Origin: Bacteroidetes bacterium ADurb.Bin302
Lineage (GTDB): Bacteria > Bacteroidota > Bacteroidia > Bacteroidales > Paludibacteraceae
DNA: 25,112 nt
Direction of reading: 5' to 3'
Assembly (NCBI GenBank): GCA_002069025.1
Contig: MWBK01000052.1
Span: 1 to 25,112, forward strand
The notes under the pieces were generated by a model, which saw only the letters and a program-made list of their open reading frames with translations, did no database searches and had not been told where the DNA came from. Position 1 is the stretch's first letter. The number at the start of each line of letters is the position of its first letter. This document shows, piece by piece, positions 16,010 through 24,472 of this stretch. Made by a program: the position numbers and the translations under genes.

Positions 16010-16403
16010 TGGAGCTGGAGGGTATCGAACCCTCGTCCAAACAAGGAAATAATACGCTTTCTACATGCTTATTTTGGCTTAAATTTTCGAGATGTAACAA
16101 GACCCAAACTACCAATTACATCCTTATCTTCTGTTTTTTACCTGCAACGCGAAGCCGAAGTAGGCGAGTTCTGATATTTCCGCACCTCCATGTTCAAAAA
16201 GCCTCAGAACAGCGGCATTTGGGAGATGTCTCGTTTTAGTACCTTGTACTAAAATAAAGTTAGTCTACTATAATTCGACTAAGCAGCAAGAGCGTAGTTA
16301 TTTTCGCCAGTTATAATTTTGAAAGTTCATATTATAGAGCCCACTTACAAAGCTCTGCATGCTTACATATCAGTTCTACCTGCTGTCAAATCCAGTCAAC
16401 CCC
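16010..16403 (-). ncRNA. ssrA: tmRNA (transfer-messenger RNA)
   Basis: The RNA rescues stalled ribosomes and tags the nascent peptide for proteolysis. On the minus strand the 5' end GGGGUUGACUGGAUUUGACAG and the 3' end with a TTCGATACC T-loop and CCAGCTCC close a 7-bp tRNA-like acceptor (one G-U). The tag reading frame GGC GAA AAT AAC TAC GCT CTT GCT GCT TAG (16279-16308) encodes GENNYALAA, the form seen in Bacteroidota. The length is 394 nt and the CCA is not encoded. Its own promoter lies inside the rny terminator. Open frames over this region are not proteins. Confidence 0.97.
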
Positions 16404-16415
16404 AATATGTTCTGG

Positions 16416-16447
16416 CAAAAGTACGACAAAAAAAAGTCCCTTACAAA
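16416..16447 (-). promoter_or_regulatory. ssrA promoter
   Basis: On the minus strand TTTG (16444-16447), a 20-nt spacer and TACTTTTG (16416-16423) fit the consensus. The -7 box is 12 bases before the tmRNA 5' end. The -33 element is within the stem of the rny terminator. Confidence 0.78.
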
Positions 16448-16464
16448 TTTGCAAGAGACTTTTT
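16427..16464 (-). terminator. rny terminator
   Basis: On the minus strand AGTCTCTTGCAAA pairs with TTTGTAAGGGACT (13 bp, two G-U) and is followed by T8. It begins about 16 bases after the rny stop. Confidence 0.85.
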
Positions 16465-16479
16465 AAATATTTTGATTGC

Positions 16480-18018
16480 TTATTTTGCGACAGCTACAGC
16501 TCTAATTTCGCGTATTACAGTAATTTTTACTTGTCCGGGATATGTCATTTCATCTTGGATTCTCTTTGCAATATCTTCAGACAAACGTTCTGTTTCTTGA
16601 TCGCTAATCTTATCAGCACCAACAATAACACGTAATTCACGTCCGGCCTGAATAGCGTATGTCTTTTGTACTCCCGGATAACTCATTGCGATATTCTCCA
16701 AATCGTTAAGACGTTTAATATATGCCTCAACAATTTCTCGTCTTGCTCCGGGTCTTGCTCCGGAAATAGCATCACATGCTTGTACAATAGGAGCAATTAA
16801 TGTTTGCATTTCTACTTCGTCATGGTGAGCACCAATTGCATTGCAAATATCCGGTTTCTCTCCACAACGTTGTGCAATCTTCATACCAAGTAATGCGTGT
16901 GGTAATTCTGGATCTTCATCAGCAACTTTACCTATATCGTGTATTAAACCTGCGCGACGTGCTTTCTTCGGATTTAAGCCTAATTCAGATGCCATTACTG
17001 CGCATAAATTTGCAGTTTCGCGTGCATGTTGTAAAAGATTCTGACCATACGAAGAACGATATTTCATTTTACCTATTAAACGAACAAGTTCAGGATGTAA
17101 ACCATGTACACCCATATCAATTGTAGTACGTTTACCTATTTCAACGATTTCTTCTTCAATCTGTTTTGTAACCTTTGCTACAATTTCTTCAATTCTGGCA
17201 GGGTGGATACGTCCGTCTTGAACCAATTGATGTAATGACAAACGTGCTATCTCTCTGCGGATAGGGTCAAATGCAGATAGAACAATTGCTTCAGGAGTAT
17301 CATCAACAATAATTTCAACGCCGGTTGCAGCCTCTAATGCTCTAATGTTTCTACCTTCACGTCCAATGATGCGTCCCTTTATTTCGTCAGATTCAATATG
17401 AAATACAGTAACTGCATTCTCTATAGCTGCTTCACTTGCAACTCTTTGTATAGATTTTATAATTACTTTTTTAGCTTCTTTGTTTGCATTCATGCGAGCT
17501 TCTTCCATAATCTCATTAGTGTAAGCCAATGCTGCTGTTTGAGCCTCTGCTTTCAATGATTCAATCATGTTGTTTTTAGCCTCTTCTGCAGATAAACCTG
17601 CGATAGATTCTAGTTTTTCAATAGCTTGATGATGTAAGCGATCTAATTCCTGATCTTTCTTTTCGGCTATTTCTAATTGTCCTTCGTAAGAAATTTTAAG
17701 ATGTTCTATTTCAGATTCTTTTTTTACAATACTTTCTTCTTGTGACAATAATTGTTTTTCTTTCTGTACCAATCTTGCCTCAGTAGATTGTAGCTTCGAA
17801 TTGCGTACACTTGCTTGTTTCTCGTATTCGTTTTTAAGTTGTAAGTACTTTTCTTTTACTTCAAGTAATTTGGCCTTCTTAATTGCTTCACCTTCTGCTT
17901 TTGCTGTTTGTATGATGCTTTTTGCTCGCAGGTTCTGTATAAAGAACACGAGTCCAATCGCAATGCCGCCACCAAGCACGAACGCTGCGATGATTAAAAT
18001 TATTTCTAATAGTTCCAT
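16480..18018 (-). CDS. rny: Ribonuclease Y
   Basis: This membrane-anchored endoribonuclease starts mRNA decay. The 512 residues give the full RNase Y order: an N-terminal transmembrane helix (about 3-27, [21 protein letters not shown]), a long coiled coil (about 30-200), a KH domain with [15 protein letters not shown] at about 213-227, and an HD domain with LIHDIGKV, metal-binding His/Asp, and HHDEVE. The C-terminal domain follows ([19 protein letters not shown]). Length and order are normal. It lies downstream of zapB-like and zapA in the same direction, separated by a strong hairpin, so it may have a separate, unseen promoter or depend on read-through. Confidence 0.97.
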   Translation of the reverse strand: MELLEIILIIAAFVLGGGIAIGLVFFIQNLRAKSIIQTAKAEGEAIKKAKLLEVKEKYLQLKNEYEKQASVRNSKLQSTEARLVQKEKQLLSQEESIVKKESEIEHLKISYEGQLEIAEKKDQELDRLHHQAIEKLESIAGLSAEEAKNNMIESLKAEAQTAALAYTNEIMEEARMNANKEAKKVIIKSIQRVASEAAIENAVTVFHIESDEIKGRIIGREGRNIRALEAATGVEIIVDDTPEAIVLSAFDPIRREIARLSLHQLVQDGRIHPARIEEIVAKVTKQIEEEIVEIGKRTTIDMGVHGLHPELVRLIGKMKYRSSYGQNLLQHARETANLCAVMASELGLNPKKARRAGLIHDIGKVADEDPELPHALLGMKIAQRCGEKPDICNAIGAHHDEVEMQTLIAPIVQACDAISGARPGARREIVEAYIKRLNDLENIAMSYPGVQKTYAIQAGRELRVIVGADKISDQETERLSEDIAKRIQDEMTYPGQVKITVIREIRAVAVAK

Positions 18019-18045
18019 TTTATTTTGTATATATAATTAATTAAT

Positions 18046-18095
18046 AAAAAAAATGCAATAACTGCCCGCATTTAGCGGAATCAGGAATTGCATTT
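18046..18095 (-). terminator. Structured terminator between zapA and rny
   Basis: On the minus strand AAATGCAAT (18087-18095) pairs with ATTGCATTT (18051-18059) and is followed by T-rich sequence. Inside is a second hairpin, CCGC/GCGG (18075-18078 with 18066-18069). It resembles a two-step terminator or the 3' part of a small RNA. Confidence 0.65.
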
Positions 18096-18127
18096 AATTA
18101 TGAAAGATATTCAGTAGAGATAGTGTA

Positions 18128-18436
18128 TTACTTCACTTCTGACAAGCATTTTAAAATCTTATCGTTCATCTTTTCGATAGAAATCTTAGCCGTATTATTG
18201 GTCTGCTCATTCTGTAATTTTATCAATTCAAGAGCATATTCTAGAGCAACCAGCGATGTTAAAAATACTTTGTTTTTAGCTACCGATGAATATTTCTCTT
18301 GATATTGCAGAATCTTTAACTTTAATTGTTTTGCTGCTTCTCGATATATGGCTTCTTCACTTCTTTCAATAATAGTATGAAAAGTACAATCATTGATTTT
18401 TAGTGTAATCTCAAATTGTTTCTGAAGCTGGTTCAT
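18128..18436 (-). CDS. zapA: Cell division protein ZapA
   Basis: ZapA binds and bundles FtsZ at the division ring. The 102-residue protein has the ZapA fold: an N-terminal strand-helix segment (FEITLKINDCTFHTIIERSEEAIYREAAKQL, here abbreviated as a pattern) and a C-terminal coiled coil (about 58-95, VALEYALELIKLQNE). The start at 18436 overlaps the upstream ZapB-like gene by 26 bases in another frame, a sign of translational coupling. The protein is cytoplasmic. Confidence 0.88.
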   Translation of the reverse strand: MNQLQKQFEITLKINDCTFHTIIERSEEAIYREAAKQLKLKILQYQEKYSSVAKNKVFLTSLVALEYALELIKLQNEQTNNTAKISIEKMNDKILKCLSEVK

Positions 18437-18737
18437 TTTGTTCGAGTTGTGCGATACAATTATTTATCTCTTCAATAATTTCTGACAGTGCTTTTTGTGC
18501 CTCTTTTACATCTCCTTTATTTAAAGATATGCTAGCTTTAGCTATTTTTAGACTGTCATACTTCTTTTGCAATTCCATGATTTCTGCATGTGACCGGAGT
18601 ATTTCGTTTCTTGCATTGCTATTTTCCTCAATTAGTCTTTCAATCTGTTCCTTTTGATTTTCAGACAAGCTGATCAAAGCATCAATATTTTTCTCTAGTT
18701 CATCTAATGAATTTGGATACACTTCGGCCATATACAT
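18411..18737 (-). CDS. ZapB-like coiled-coil protein, co-encoded with zapA
   Basis: The 108-residue protein is almost all heptad-repeat helix (about 8-100), with charge-rich segments such as QKEQIERLIEENSNARNEIL and no signal or membrane segment. It resembles the small coiled-coil proteins found before zapA in Bacteroidota. Sequence alone does not prove homology to ZapB, and the name is used for architecture and location. It overlaps zapA by 26 bases, so the two are probably translated together. A -7 box is 11 bases before the ATG at 18737; the ATG at 18731 is an alternative start with a longer leader. Confidence 0.65.
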   Translation of the reverse strand: MYMAEVYPNSLDELEKNIDALISLSENQKEQIERLIEENSNARNEILRSHAEIMELQKKYDSLKIAKASISLNKGDVKEAQKALSEIIEEINNCIAQLEQNEPASETI

Positions 18738-18747
18738 AAAATCTTTA

Positions 18748-18755
18748 CAAAAGTA
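18748..18755 (-). promoter_or_regulatory. zapB-like/zapA promoter, -7 box
   Basis: TACTTTTG on the minus strand matches TANNTTTG just upstream of the zapB-like start. No clear TTTG is found at the -33 distance. Confidence 0.55.
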
Positions 18756-18813
18756 GCAATAAAGGATGAGAAAAAAAAACGGCAGACAATAAAAAAATAA
18801 GATTTATATAAAA

Positions 18814-18844
18814 AAACAAAAGCCGCTTGTTTTAAGCGGCTTTT
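18814..18844 (-). terminator. rplS terminator
   Basis: On the minus strand AAAAGCCGCTT pairs with AAGCGGCTTTT around a short loop and is followed by a T-rich tail (TTTGTTTTTT). It starts 20 bases after the rplS stop. Confidence 0.88.
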
Positions 18845-18863
18845 ATATGTTTGACTGGTAAAA

Positions 18864-19217
18864 TTAAATACCTTTTTCTTTAATACGTGCTTTTTTACCC
18901 GTTAAATCGCGTAAGTAATATAATTTAGCACGACGAACTTTACCAATTTTATTTACTTCCAATTTTTCGATGAATGGAGAATCCAATGGGAAAATACGTT
19001 CTACTCCAATACCTTCTGACATTTTACGAACAGTGAAACGTTTTTTGTCACCATGACCTGCTATTTTAATAACAACACCACGATATTGCTGAATACGTTC
19101 CTTGTTACCTTCAACGATTTTATATGAAATCGTTACGGTGTCTCCGCTCTTAAATGAGGGAAGAGTTTTTTCTTTGCCTGTCGCTAACGACTCTTCGGCG
19201 ATTTTGATTAAGTCCAT
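18864..19217 (-). CDS. rplS: 50S ribosomal protein L19
   Basis: L19 lies at the interface of the ribosomal subunits. The 117 residues starting [14 protein letters not shown] give the family start and length. [33 protein letters not shown] and the C-terminal [22 protein letters not shown] are canonical. An in-frame ATG 36 bases upstream (19253) would add 12 basic residues outside the family and would lie inside the structured leader, so it is rejected. The gene has a -7 box at 19301-19308, a 5' leader of about 75 nt with pairing potential, and a terminator, so it is an independent unit downstream of the phosphatase. Confidence 0.96.
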   Translation of the reverse strand: MDLIKIAEESLATGKEKTLPSFKSGDTVTISYKIVEGNKERIQQYRGVVIKIAGHGDKKRFTVRKMSEGIGVERIFPLDSPFIEKLEVNKIGKVRRAKLYYLRDLTGKKARIKEKGI

Positions 19218-19248
19218 TTTAAATTTTGTTTTTCGGTTTGACTTGCTG

Positions 19249-19287
19249 CGCAATATACCGGATTCCTCTGCTCCGACAGAGATTGCG
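19249..19287 (-). promoter_or_regulatory. Structured 5' leader of rplS (candidate ribosomal-protein leader)
   Basis: In the rplS leader the bases 19249-19254 (CGCAAT on the plus strand) pair with 19282-19287 (ATTGCG), and 19266-19270 pair with 19277-19281 (CTCTG/CAGAG) directly inside, leaving an 11-nt asymmetric bulge. This two-stem shape is what L19 autoregulatory leaders would need. Pairing is visible, but binding is inferred. Confidence 0.45.
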
Positions 19288-19300
19288 TCAAAAACGGCTG

Positions 19301-19308
19301 CAAAGTTA
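19301..19308 (-). promoter_or_regulatory. rplS promoter, -7 box
   Basis: TAACTTTG on the minus strand matches TANNTTTG. It lies 7 bases after the alkaline phosphatase stop, so the rplS -33 region falls inside that gene's 3' end. Confidence 0.6.
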
Positions 19309-19314
19309 ATGAAT

Positions 19315-20325
19315 TTATTTTGAAATATGCATTAAATCCAATATTTTATTTTTAAATCCAGTATTTTCTTGTATTTTCGAGAAGTTTTCGGCTCCTGTAC
19401 CATAGCTATATATAGGAACCATCACTCCGGTATGCTTTCCTGTTGAGAATTTATACTCTTTTTCGTTCTCTAATAAGCTTACTCCACCTGTTTCGTGGTC
19501 GGCAGTTACAATAATTAATGTCCCCGGGTTTGCATCAGCAAAATCCATACAAGCGCCAAGTACAGCATTTATATCTTGAATCTCAGTCTTTAAGTATTTT
19601 GCATTGTTTCCGTGAGATGCCCAATCTATTTGAGAAGCTTCAATCATCAAGAAAAATCCTTTTTTATTTTGCGATAATAATCTTAGTGCTTGTTGTACTG
19701 CTTGTGGAATTGTATCTTTTCTTTGTTCGGCAACAGGCATATCTTCTTTGGCAAGTAAACAAGCAATTTTACCGACTTTTTTTACTGATTTTAAATCGTC
19801 AAGATTGTTGCATACTTCATATCCAAGGTTTTTCAATGAATCTGTGCTAACAAATTTTGCTCCACCTCCAACAATCACATCTATATTTGATTTGTATAAA
19901 TCTGACACGATGGCACTGTCCATACCTCTGTTAGGTTGGTGCGCATAAAAAGCAGCCGGTGTGGCATGATTGATACGGCAACTTACAACTATACCTGTCG
20001 ATAAGTCATTCTCTTTTAATATAGTAAGAATAGATTTCACCGGAATAGAGTCTTGCGATACACCTAACATACCATTGTTTGTCTTTACACCGCAAGCTAT
20101 TGCAGTTCCTCCTGCAGCAGAATCTGTGACAGGACTATTAGCAGAGTAAGTTTTTGATAATCCGATTGCTTGAGCTCGTTCAAAATTATTAGGACTATTT
20201 AATGTGCATATATGATTTAATCCCATTCCATCTCCAATTATGACAATAACGTTATTAGGTCTGTTTACAGCCATAATTGGCATTGTTAACATAAAAGCAA
20301 CTAAAAGAAAATTGTATCGTTTCAT
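19315..20325 (-). CDS. Secreted alkaline phosphatase (PhoA family)
   Basis: The 336-residue precursor has a signal peptide ([19 protein letters not shown]). All PhoA-family metal and nucleophile motifs are present: IIGDGMG (Asp about 32), the nucleophile in DSAAGGTA (Ser about 69), [14 protein letters not shown] (Asp/His zinc ligands), TADHETG (Asp-His) and GKHTG (His). The protein is shorter than the E. coli enzyme (about 450 to 470), as many Bacteroidota versions are. It should release phosphate from monoesters in the periplasm. The gene follows the MerR-type gene by 11 bases and has no promoter of its own, so it is likely cotranscribed with the M23/MerR pair. No phosphate-regulation genes or Pho boxes were seen. 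Confidence 0.92.
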   Translation of the reverse strand: MKRYNFLLVAFMLTMPIMAVNRPNNVIVIIGDGMGLNHICTLNSPNNFERAQAIGLSKTYSANSPVTDSAAGGTAIACGVKTNNGMLGVSQDSIPVKSILTILKENDLSTGIVVSCRINHATPAAFYAHQPNRGMDSAIVSDLYKSNIDVIVGGGAKFVSTDSLKNLGYEVCNNLDDLKSVKKVGKIACLLAKEDMPVAEQRKDTIPQAVQQALRLLSQNKKGFFLMIEASQIDWASHGNNAKYLKTEIQDINAVLGACMDFADANPGTLIIVTADHETGGVSLLENEKEYKFSTGKHTGVMVPIYSYGTGAENFSKIQENTGFKNKILDLMHISK

Positions 20326-20336
20326 TGTTTTTGATT

Positions 20337-20675
20337 TTACTCTTCTAAATATTTCATTTCATTTTTAATATCATGCAATCTTGCTTTTATGATATTTAAT
20401 TTATCTATTACACTAGTTGTGTTGACATTATTGGCATTGTTCTTTTGTAATTGCTTTTGTGCGCCTTTAATAGTCATTCGTTTTTCTTTTAGCAAATACT
20501 TAATCATTCGAATATTTTGAATATCCTTTTGAGTGTAATGTCTTGTGCCTCTGTCATTTGTTTTTGGCTTGATAATTGAAAAATTCTTTTCCCAATATCT
20601 TAATAACGATGGTGTTAAGTCAAACTCTTCGGCAACTTCGCTTATTGAATAATATAATTTTCCTTCTTTTAGCAT
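20337..20675 (-). CDS. MerR-type transcriptional regulator
   Basis: The 112-residue protein has an N-terminal winged helix-turn-helix (about 6-75): YSISEVAEEFDLTPSLLRYWEKNF, then RHYTQKDIQNIRMIKYLLKEKRMTIKGAQKQL. The C-terminal 30 residues form a short helix without cysteines, so it is not a classic metal sensor. It looks like the MerR proteins commonly linked to cell-envelope genes in Bacteroidota; the effector and targets are unknown. The ATG at 20675 overlaps the M23 gene's stop by one base (TGATG on the minus strand). The neighbouring phosphatase is 11 bases downstream. Confidence 0.85.
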   Translation of the reverse strand: MLKEGKLYYSISEVAEEFDLTPSLLRYWEKNFSIIKPKTNDRGTRHYTQKDIQNIRMIKYLLKEKRMTIKGAQKQLQKNNANNVNTTSVIDKLNIIKARLHDIKNEMKYLEE

Positions 20676-21664
20676 CAATCAAATGTTTTAGCATTATTTG
20701 CAGAAATACGTACCATTTCATCATATTCTGCAGGCGACAAATCCAAGAAATAATAGTTTTGTGGATTTTGTGCCTTACCTTTAAATCTTACTTCGTAATG
20801 AAGATGGGGGCCTGTTGATTTTCCGGTATTCCCAACATATGCAATCACATCTCCTCGTACCACTTTAGTGCCTTTACGAATTGATTTTTGAAATTTACTT
20901 ATATGTGCATATACTGTTGAATAACCATATCCGTGGTCAATAACAATGCAATTACCATATCCTTGTTTCCAACCTACAGATACAATCGTACCATTACCTG
21001 TTGCGTATATTTCTGTGCCTATTGGTGCAGCAAAGTCCATTCCTTCGTGAAATCTTAAAGTCTTGTATATTGGGTCTATACGTCTGCCATAACCGGATGC
21101 TGTACGTTTTAAATCTTTGTTTAAAACAGGTTGTATAGCGGGTACATGCAATAATTTATCTTCACTTTGTTTGGCCAAACTAATTAATTCGTCAAAAGAA
21201 TTTGATTGAACATAAAGCATACGATTAAGAATGTCCATTTTCATTGACGATTCTTTTACAATAGATGCGGTACGCAAATCATCCCATTGGCTGTAACGAG
21301 CTGTTGCATCGTAATTACCGGTACGAAGAGTAGTAGGAATTGAATCAGCCTCTAACATTACTCTGTAAAAATTATCATCTCTTTCTCGAATAATATTTAA
21401 AATTTTAATAGCATCATCAAGTTGATGTGATAATAATTCAAATTGAGTTCCAATACGTTCATTTTCAGCTGCTAAAGTTTTTTCGTTAGGAGATTGGATT
21501 GTGAAAATGAATAATAAAAAGAATGCAGCTCCAAATATAAGTCCTAAACTTAAAACGCTGATAGCCCTTTTAAAATGATACTTCCAAGTGTGTTCAACAC
21601 GTTCATACTTGAGTGTACGTTTGTTAAATTGGTAGTGTGTATTATCTGATTTTAATGAGGTCAT
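20675..21664 (-). CDS. M23 family metallopeptidase, membrane-anchored
   Basis: The 329-residue protein has an N-terminal cytoplasmic stretch, one membrane helix (about 33-57, AISVLSLGLIFGAAFFLLFIF) and a coiled-coil/hinge region (about 60-180). The LytM/M23 domain at about 200-310 has the metal motifs HEGMDFAAP (His, Asp) and HLHYEV (His), with GYGRRIDP and AYVGNTGKSTGPH. All zinc ligands are present, so an active peptidoglycan endopeptidase is expected, anchored in the inner membrane and facing the periplasm. The start at ATG 21664 is used. An in-frame TTG at 21685 is part of the -7 box. First gene of a unit with the MerR and phosphatase genes. Confidence 0.93.
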   Translation of the reverse strand: MTSLKSDNTHYQFNKRTLKYERVEHTWKYHFKRAISVLSLGLIFGAAFFLLFIFTIQSPNEKTLAAENERIGTQFELLSHQLDDAIKILNIIRERDDNFYRVMLEADSIPTTLRTGNYDATARYSQWDDLRTASIVKESSMKMDILNRMLYVQSNSFDELISLAKQSEDKLLHVPAIQPVLNKDLKRTASGYGRRIDPIYKTLRFHEGMDFAAPIGTEIYATGNGTIVSVGWKQGYGNCIVIDHGYGYSTVYAHISKFQKSIRKGTKVVRGDVIAYVGNTGKSTGPHLHYEVRFKGKAQNPQNYYFLDLSPAEYDEMVRISANNAKTFD

Positions 21665-21682
21665 TATAACTTTTTTGAGTCG

Positions 21683-21690
21683 CAAATTTA
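21683..21690 (-). promoter_or_regulatory. M23/MerR/phosphatase operon promoter, -7 box
   Basis: TAAATTTG on the minus strand matches TANNTTTG and is 19 bases before the ATG. It diverges from the alaS promoter. Confidence 0.55.
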
Positions 21691-21805
21691 CAATTAAATC
21701 TCAACTATTTGTAAATATGCAGTCAAGTTTTTGTTCTATTTTGCAAAAATAAAGACTTGCCCTTATTTTTATACATACCTTGGTAAAATTTCCAATTATA
21801 TTAAC

Positions 21806-21813
21806 TATTTTTG
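21806..21813 (+). promoter_or_regulatory. alaS promoter, -7 box
   Basis: TATTTTTG matches TANNTTTG, 26 bases before the alaS ATG. A TTG at 21780-21782 (23 nt away) may be the -33 element. Confidence 0.55.
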
Positions 21814-21838
21814 CAAGTCAAAAAAATCATATAGTATA

Positions 21839-24451
21839 ATGATGACTTCTAAAGAAATACGTAAGTCCTTTTTGGACTTTTTTGCTTCAAAAGGGCATAA
21901 AATAGTTCCTTCTGCACCAATGGTAATTAAAGATGATCCTACCTTGATGTTTACCAATGCAGGTATGAATCAATTTAAAAATATCATTTTGGGTAATGAT
22001 CCAATTAAATATCCACGTATAGCTGATTCACAAAAATGTTTACGCGTAAGCGGTAAACATAATGATTTGGAAGAAGTTGGACATGATACATATCACCATA
22101 CAATGTTCGAAATGTTAGGTAACTGGAGTTTTGGTGATTATTTTAAATCAGAAGCAATTCAGTGGGCGTGGGAATATCTTACAGAAGTATTAAAATTAGA
22201 TAAGAATCGCCTATATGTAACAGTTTTTGAAGGCGCTCCTGCCGAAGGTTTGAGTAGAGATGATGAAGCTGCAAATATTTGGGCAAAATATATTGATCCA
22301 AGTCGAATAATAAACGGAAATAAACACGATAATTTCTGGGAAATGGGTGATACCGGTCCTTGTGGACCTTGCTCAGAAATACATATAGATTTACGTGAAG
22401 ATACCGAAAGAGCTAAAATTGATGGCAAAACACTTGTTAATGGCGATCATCCTCAAGTTATTGAAATTTGGAATAATGTATTCATGCAATACAACCGAAA
22501 ATCAGATGGCTCTTTAGAGGCTCTACCAAAGAAAGTTATTGATACAGGTATGGGCTTTGAACGTTTGTGTGTTGCTGTTCAAGGTAAAAAATCAAACTAC
22601 GATACAGATGTATTTATTCCTTTATTAAAGGCTGTAGGCGAATCTTGCTCCTGCGAATATGGTAAAGATAATAAGATTGATATAGCCATGCGCGTTGTCG
22701 CAGACCATATTAGAACTATATCGTTTGCAATTACAGATGGTCAACTACCTTCCAATGCAAAAGCAGGTTATGTAATACGCCGTATCCTTCGTAGAGCAGT
22801 TAGGTATGGTTATACATTCTTAAATCAACGTTCTGCATTTATGTATAAATTGGTGCCGGCTTTGATTGATAATATGGGAGAAGCTTATCCCGAACTTAAG
22901 TTACAACAAACTTTGATTGAGAAAGTTATCAAAGAAGAAGAAGATGCATTTTTACGTACTTTGGAAACCGGAATTCGTTTGTTAGATAAAGTAATGTCTG
23001 ATACAAAGAAAAACGGAAGAGATGAGATTAGCGGTGTTGATGCATTTGTACTTTATGATACTTATGGTTTTCCAATAGATTTAACCGAACTTATATTAAA
23101 GGAGAACGGATTAAAATTAAATCATAACGATTTTGATGCAGAAATGCAAAAACAAAAAGATCGTGCACGTAATGCAGCATCTATTGAAACGGGCGACTGG
23201 GTAATAATACGCGAGGGCGAAACTGCATTTGTAGGATATGATCAAACCGAAGCTGATGCACAAATTTTACGTTATAGAAAGATGGTTCAAAAAGGCAAAG
23301 AATTTTATCAAGTTGTTTTGTCTGTTACACCTTTTTATGCTGAGATGGGTGGTCAAGTTGGTGATTCAGGTGTGCTTGAAACCGAATCAGAAAAAATTCA
23401 GGTGATAGATACAAAAAAAGAAAATAATTTGCCGATTCACATATTAACCACTTTGCCAAAACAGATTGAGGCTACTTTTAAAGCTATAATCGACATTGAT
23501 AATCGTATGGCAACTGAAGCAAATCACACCGCAACTCACTTATTACATGAGGTTTTGCGCGATTTACTAGGTCAACATGTTGAGCAAAAAGGTTCTTATG
23601 TTTCTCCCGAATCATTACGTTTCGACTTCTCGCATTTCCAAAAGCTGACACCTGAAGAAATACGTAAAGTTGAACATGCAGTAAATAAGAAAATCCGTAT
23701 GAATGAGCCTTTGCACGAACGTCGCAATGTACCGATTGCAGAAGCTAAATCACTTGGTGCAATGGCATTATTTGGCGAAAAATATGGAGATAGCGTTCGT
23801 GTTATACAATATGGTTCTTCTATAGAATTATGTGGTGGAACACACGCAAAATCAACAGGTAACATAGGCATATTTAAAATAGTTTCTGAAAGTTCTATTG
23901 CAGCCGGTGTACGTCGTATTGAAGCTGTAACAGCAGAACATGCAGAGTTTTTGATAGATGATTTGCAAAATATGCAAGTATCTGTGCGCGAAATGTTTAA
24001 TAATGTACCGGATGTAGTACAAGCTGCTCAACGTACTTTGGAAGACAATACAGCACTTCGTAAAAAGATTGATATTTTTATGCAAGAAAGAGCTCTACAG
24101 ATACGTGATAATATGCTTAATAGGGCAGAACAATTTGGCGATGTTAAGCTTATTAGATATGTAGGTAATGATAATCCTGATATATTCAAAAACATTGTAC
24201 CTTATTTCAAAGGTAAATTTACAGATGTTAAGTTTGTATTTGTAGCAGGTACTGTTTATGAAGATAAACCGACATTGACCATATTATTAAGTAAGCCGAT
24301 GGTAGATGCAGGTTATAACGCAGGAAATATTATTCGTGAAGCAGCAAAATTCATTCAAGGCGGTGGCGGTGGTCAAGAGAGCTATTTGGCGTGGAACGAT
24401 AGCGTCGATTGCCGTGAGATCGGCAAGGACACGGATACGCCCCTTCGTTAG
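21839..24451 (+). CDS. alaS: Alanyl-tRNA synthetase, 3' end replaced at an assembly junction
   Basis: AlaRS charges tRNA-Ala and edits mischarged products. From ATG 21839 (or 21842) the class II catalytic core runs from [13 protein letters not shown] through the [20 protein letters not shown] motif. The editing domain carries HTATHLLH, and the second zinc half-site is [12 protein letters not shown]. The C-Ala domain begins normally and reaches [16 protein letters not shown] near residue 846. From there the protein should continue for about 25 residues (PxxATAGGK...), but instead reads 24 unrelated residues ([13 protein letters not shown]...) encoded by GC-rich DNA, then a TAG at 24449-24451. 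The genuine part is therefore 21839 to about 24376. The true chromosome surely carries an intact gene. Confidence 0.93.
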   Translation: MMTSKEIRKSFLDFFASKGHKIVPSAPMVIKDDPTLMFTNAGMNQFKNIILGNDPIKYPRIADSQKCLRVSGKHNDLEEVGHDTYHHTMFEMLGNWSFGDYFKSEAIQWAWEYLTEVLKLDKNRLYVTVFEGAPAEGLSRDDEAANIWAKYIDPSRIINGNKHDNFWEMGDTGPCGPCSEIHIDLREDTERAKIDGKTLVNGDHPQVIEIWNNVFMQYNRKSDGSLEALPKKVIDTGMGFERLCVAVQGKKSNYDTDVFIPLLKAVGESCSCEYGKDNKIDIAMRVVADHIRTISFAITDGQLPSNAKAGYVIRRILRRAVRYGYTFLNQRSAFMYKLVPALIDNMGEAYPELKLQQTLIEKVIKEEEDAFLRTLETGIRLLDKVMSDTKKNGRDEISGVDAFVLYDTYGFPIDLTELILKENGLKLNHNDFDAEMQKQKDRARNAASIETGDWVIIREGETAFVGYDQTEADAQILRYRKMVQKGKEFYQVVLSVTPFYAEMGGQVGDSGVLETESEKIQVIDTKKENNLPIHILTTLPKQIEATFKAIIDIDNRMATEANHTATHLLHEVLRDLLGQHVEQKGSYVSPESLRFDFSHFQKLTPEEIRKVEHAVNKKIRMNEPLHERRNVPIAEAKSLGAMALFGEKYGDSVRVIQYGSSIELCGGTHAKSTGNIGIFKIVSESSIAAGVRRIEAVTAEHAEFLIDDLQNMQVSVREMFNNVPDVVQAAQRTLEDNTALRKKIDIFMQERALQIRDNMLNRAEQFGDVKLIRYVGNDNPDIFKNIVPYFKGKFTDVKFVFVAGTVYEDKPTLTILLSKPMVDAGYNAGNIIREAAKFIQGGGGGQESYLAWNDSVDCREIGKDTDTPLR
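24377..24451 (+). CDS. 3' end of an unidentified gene from the foreign GC-rich segment (possible)
   Basis: After the junction one frame (in phase with alaS by chance or microhomology) stays open to TAG 24449-24451. It encodes [15 protein letters not shown] and a short tail, with codons ending mostly in G or C, which fits real coding sequence of the GC-rich source. It would converge on the ligase-like gene with 21 bases between stops. The family is not recognised. Confidence 0.3.
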   Translation, partial: ESYLAWNDSVDCREIGKDTDTPLR

Positions 24452-24472
24452 CTCAATCCGGCGTTCGCGCTG

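Noticed and set aside
16009..16600. Forward-strand open frames across 16009-16239 and 16319-16600
   Set aside because: They lie over the tmRNA, its promoter and the rny terminator; the bases are explained by the RNA structure and the residues show no protein-like pattern.
18019..18127. 6S RNA next to zapA
   Set aside because: Only 109 bases are available and the pairing gives a terminator-type hairpin, not the long double helix with a central bubble that 6S needs.
19218..19253. Extended N-terminus of L19 from the ATG at 19253
   Set aside because: The added basic residues are absent from the L19 family start MDLIKIAEE, and the extension falls in the structured leader.
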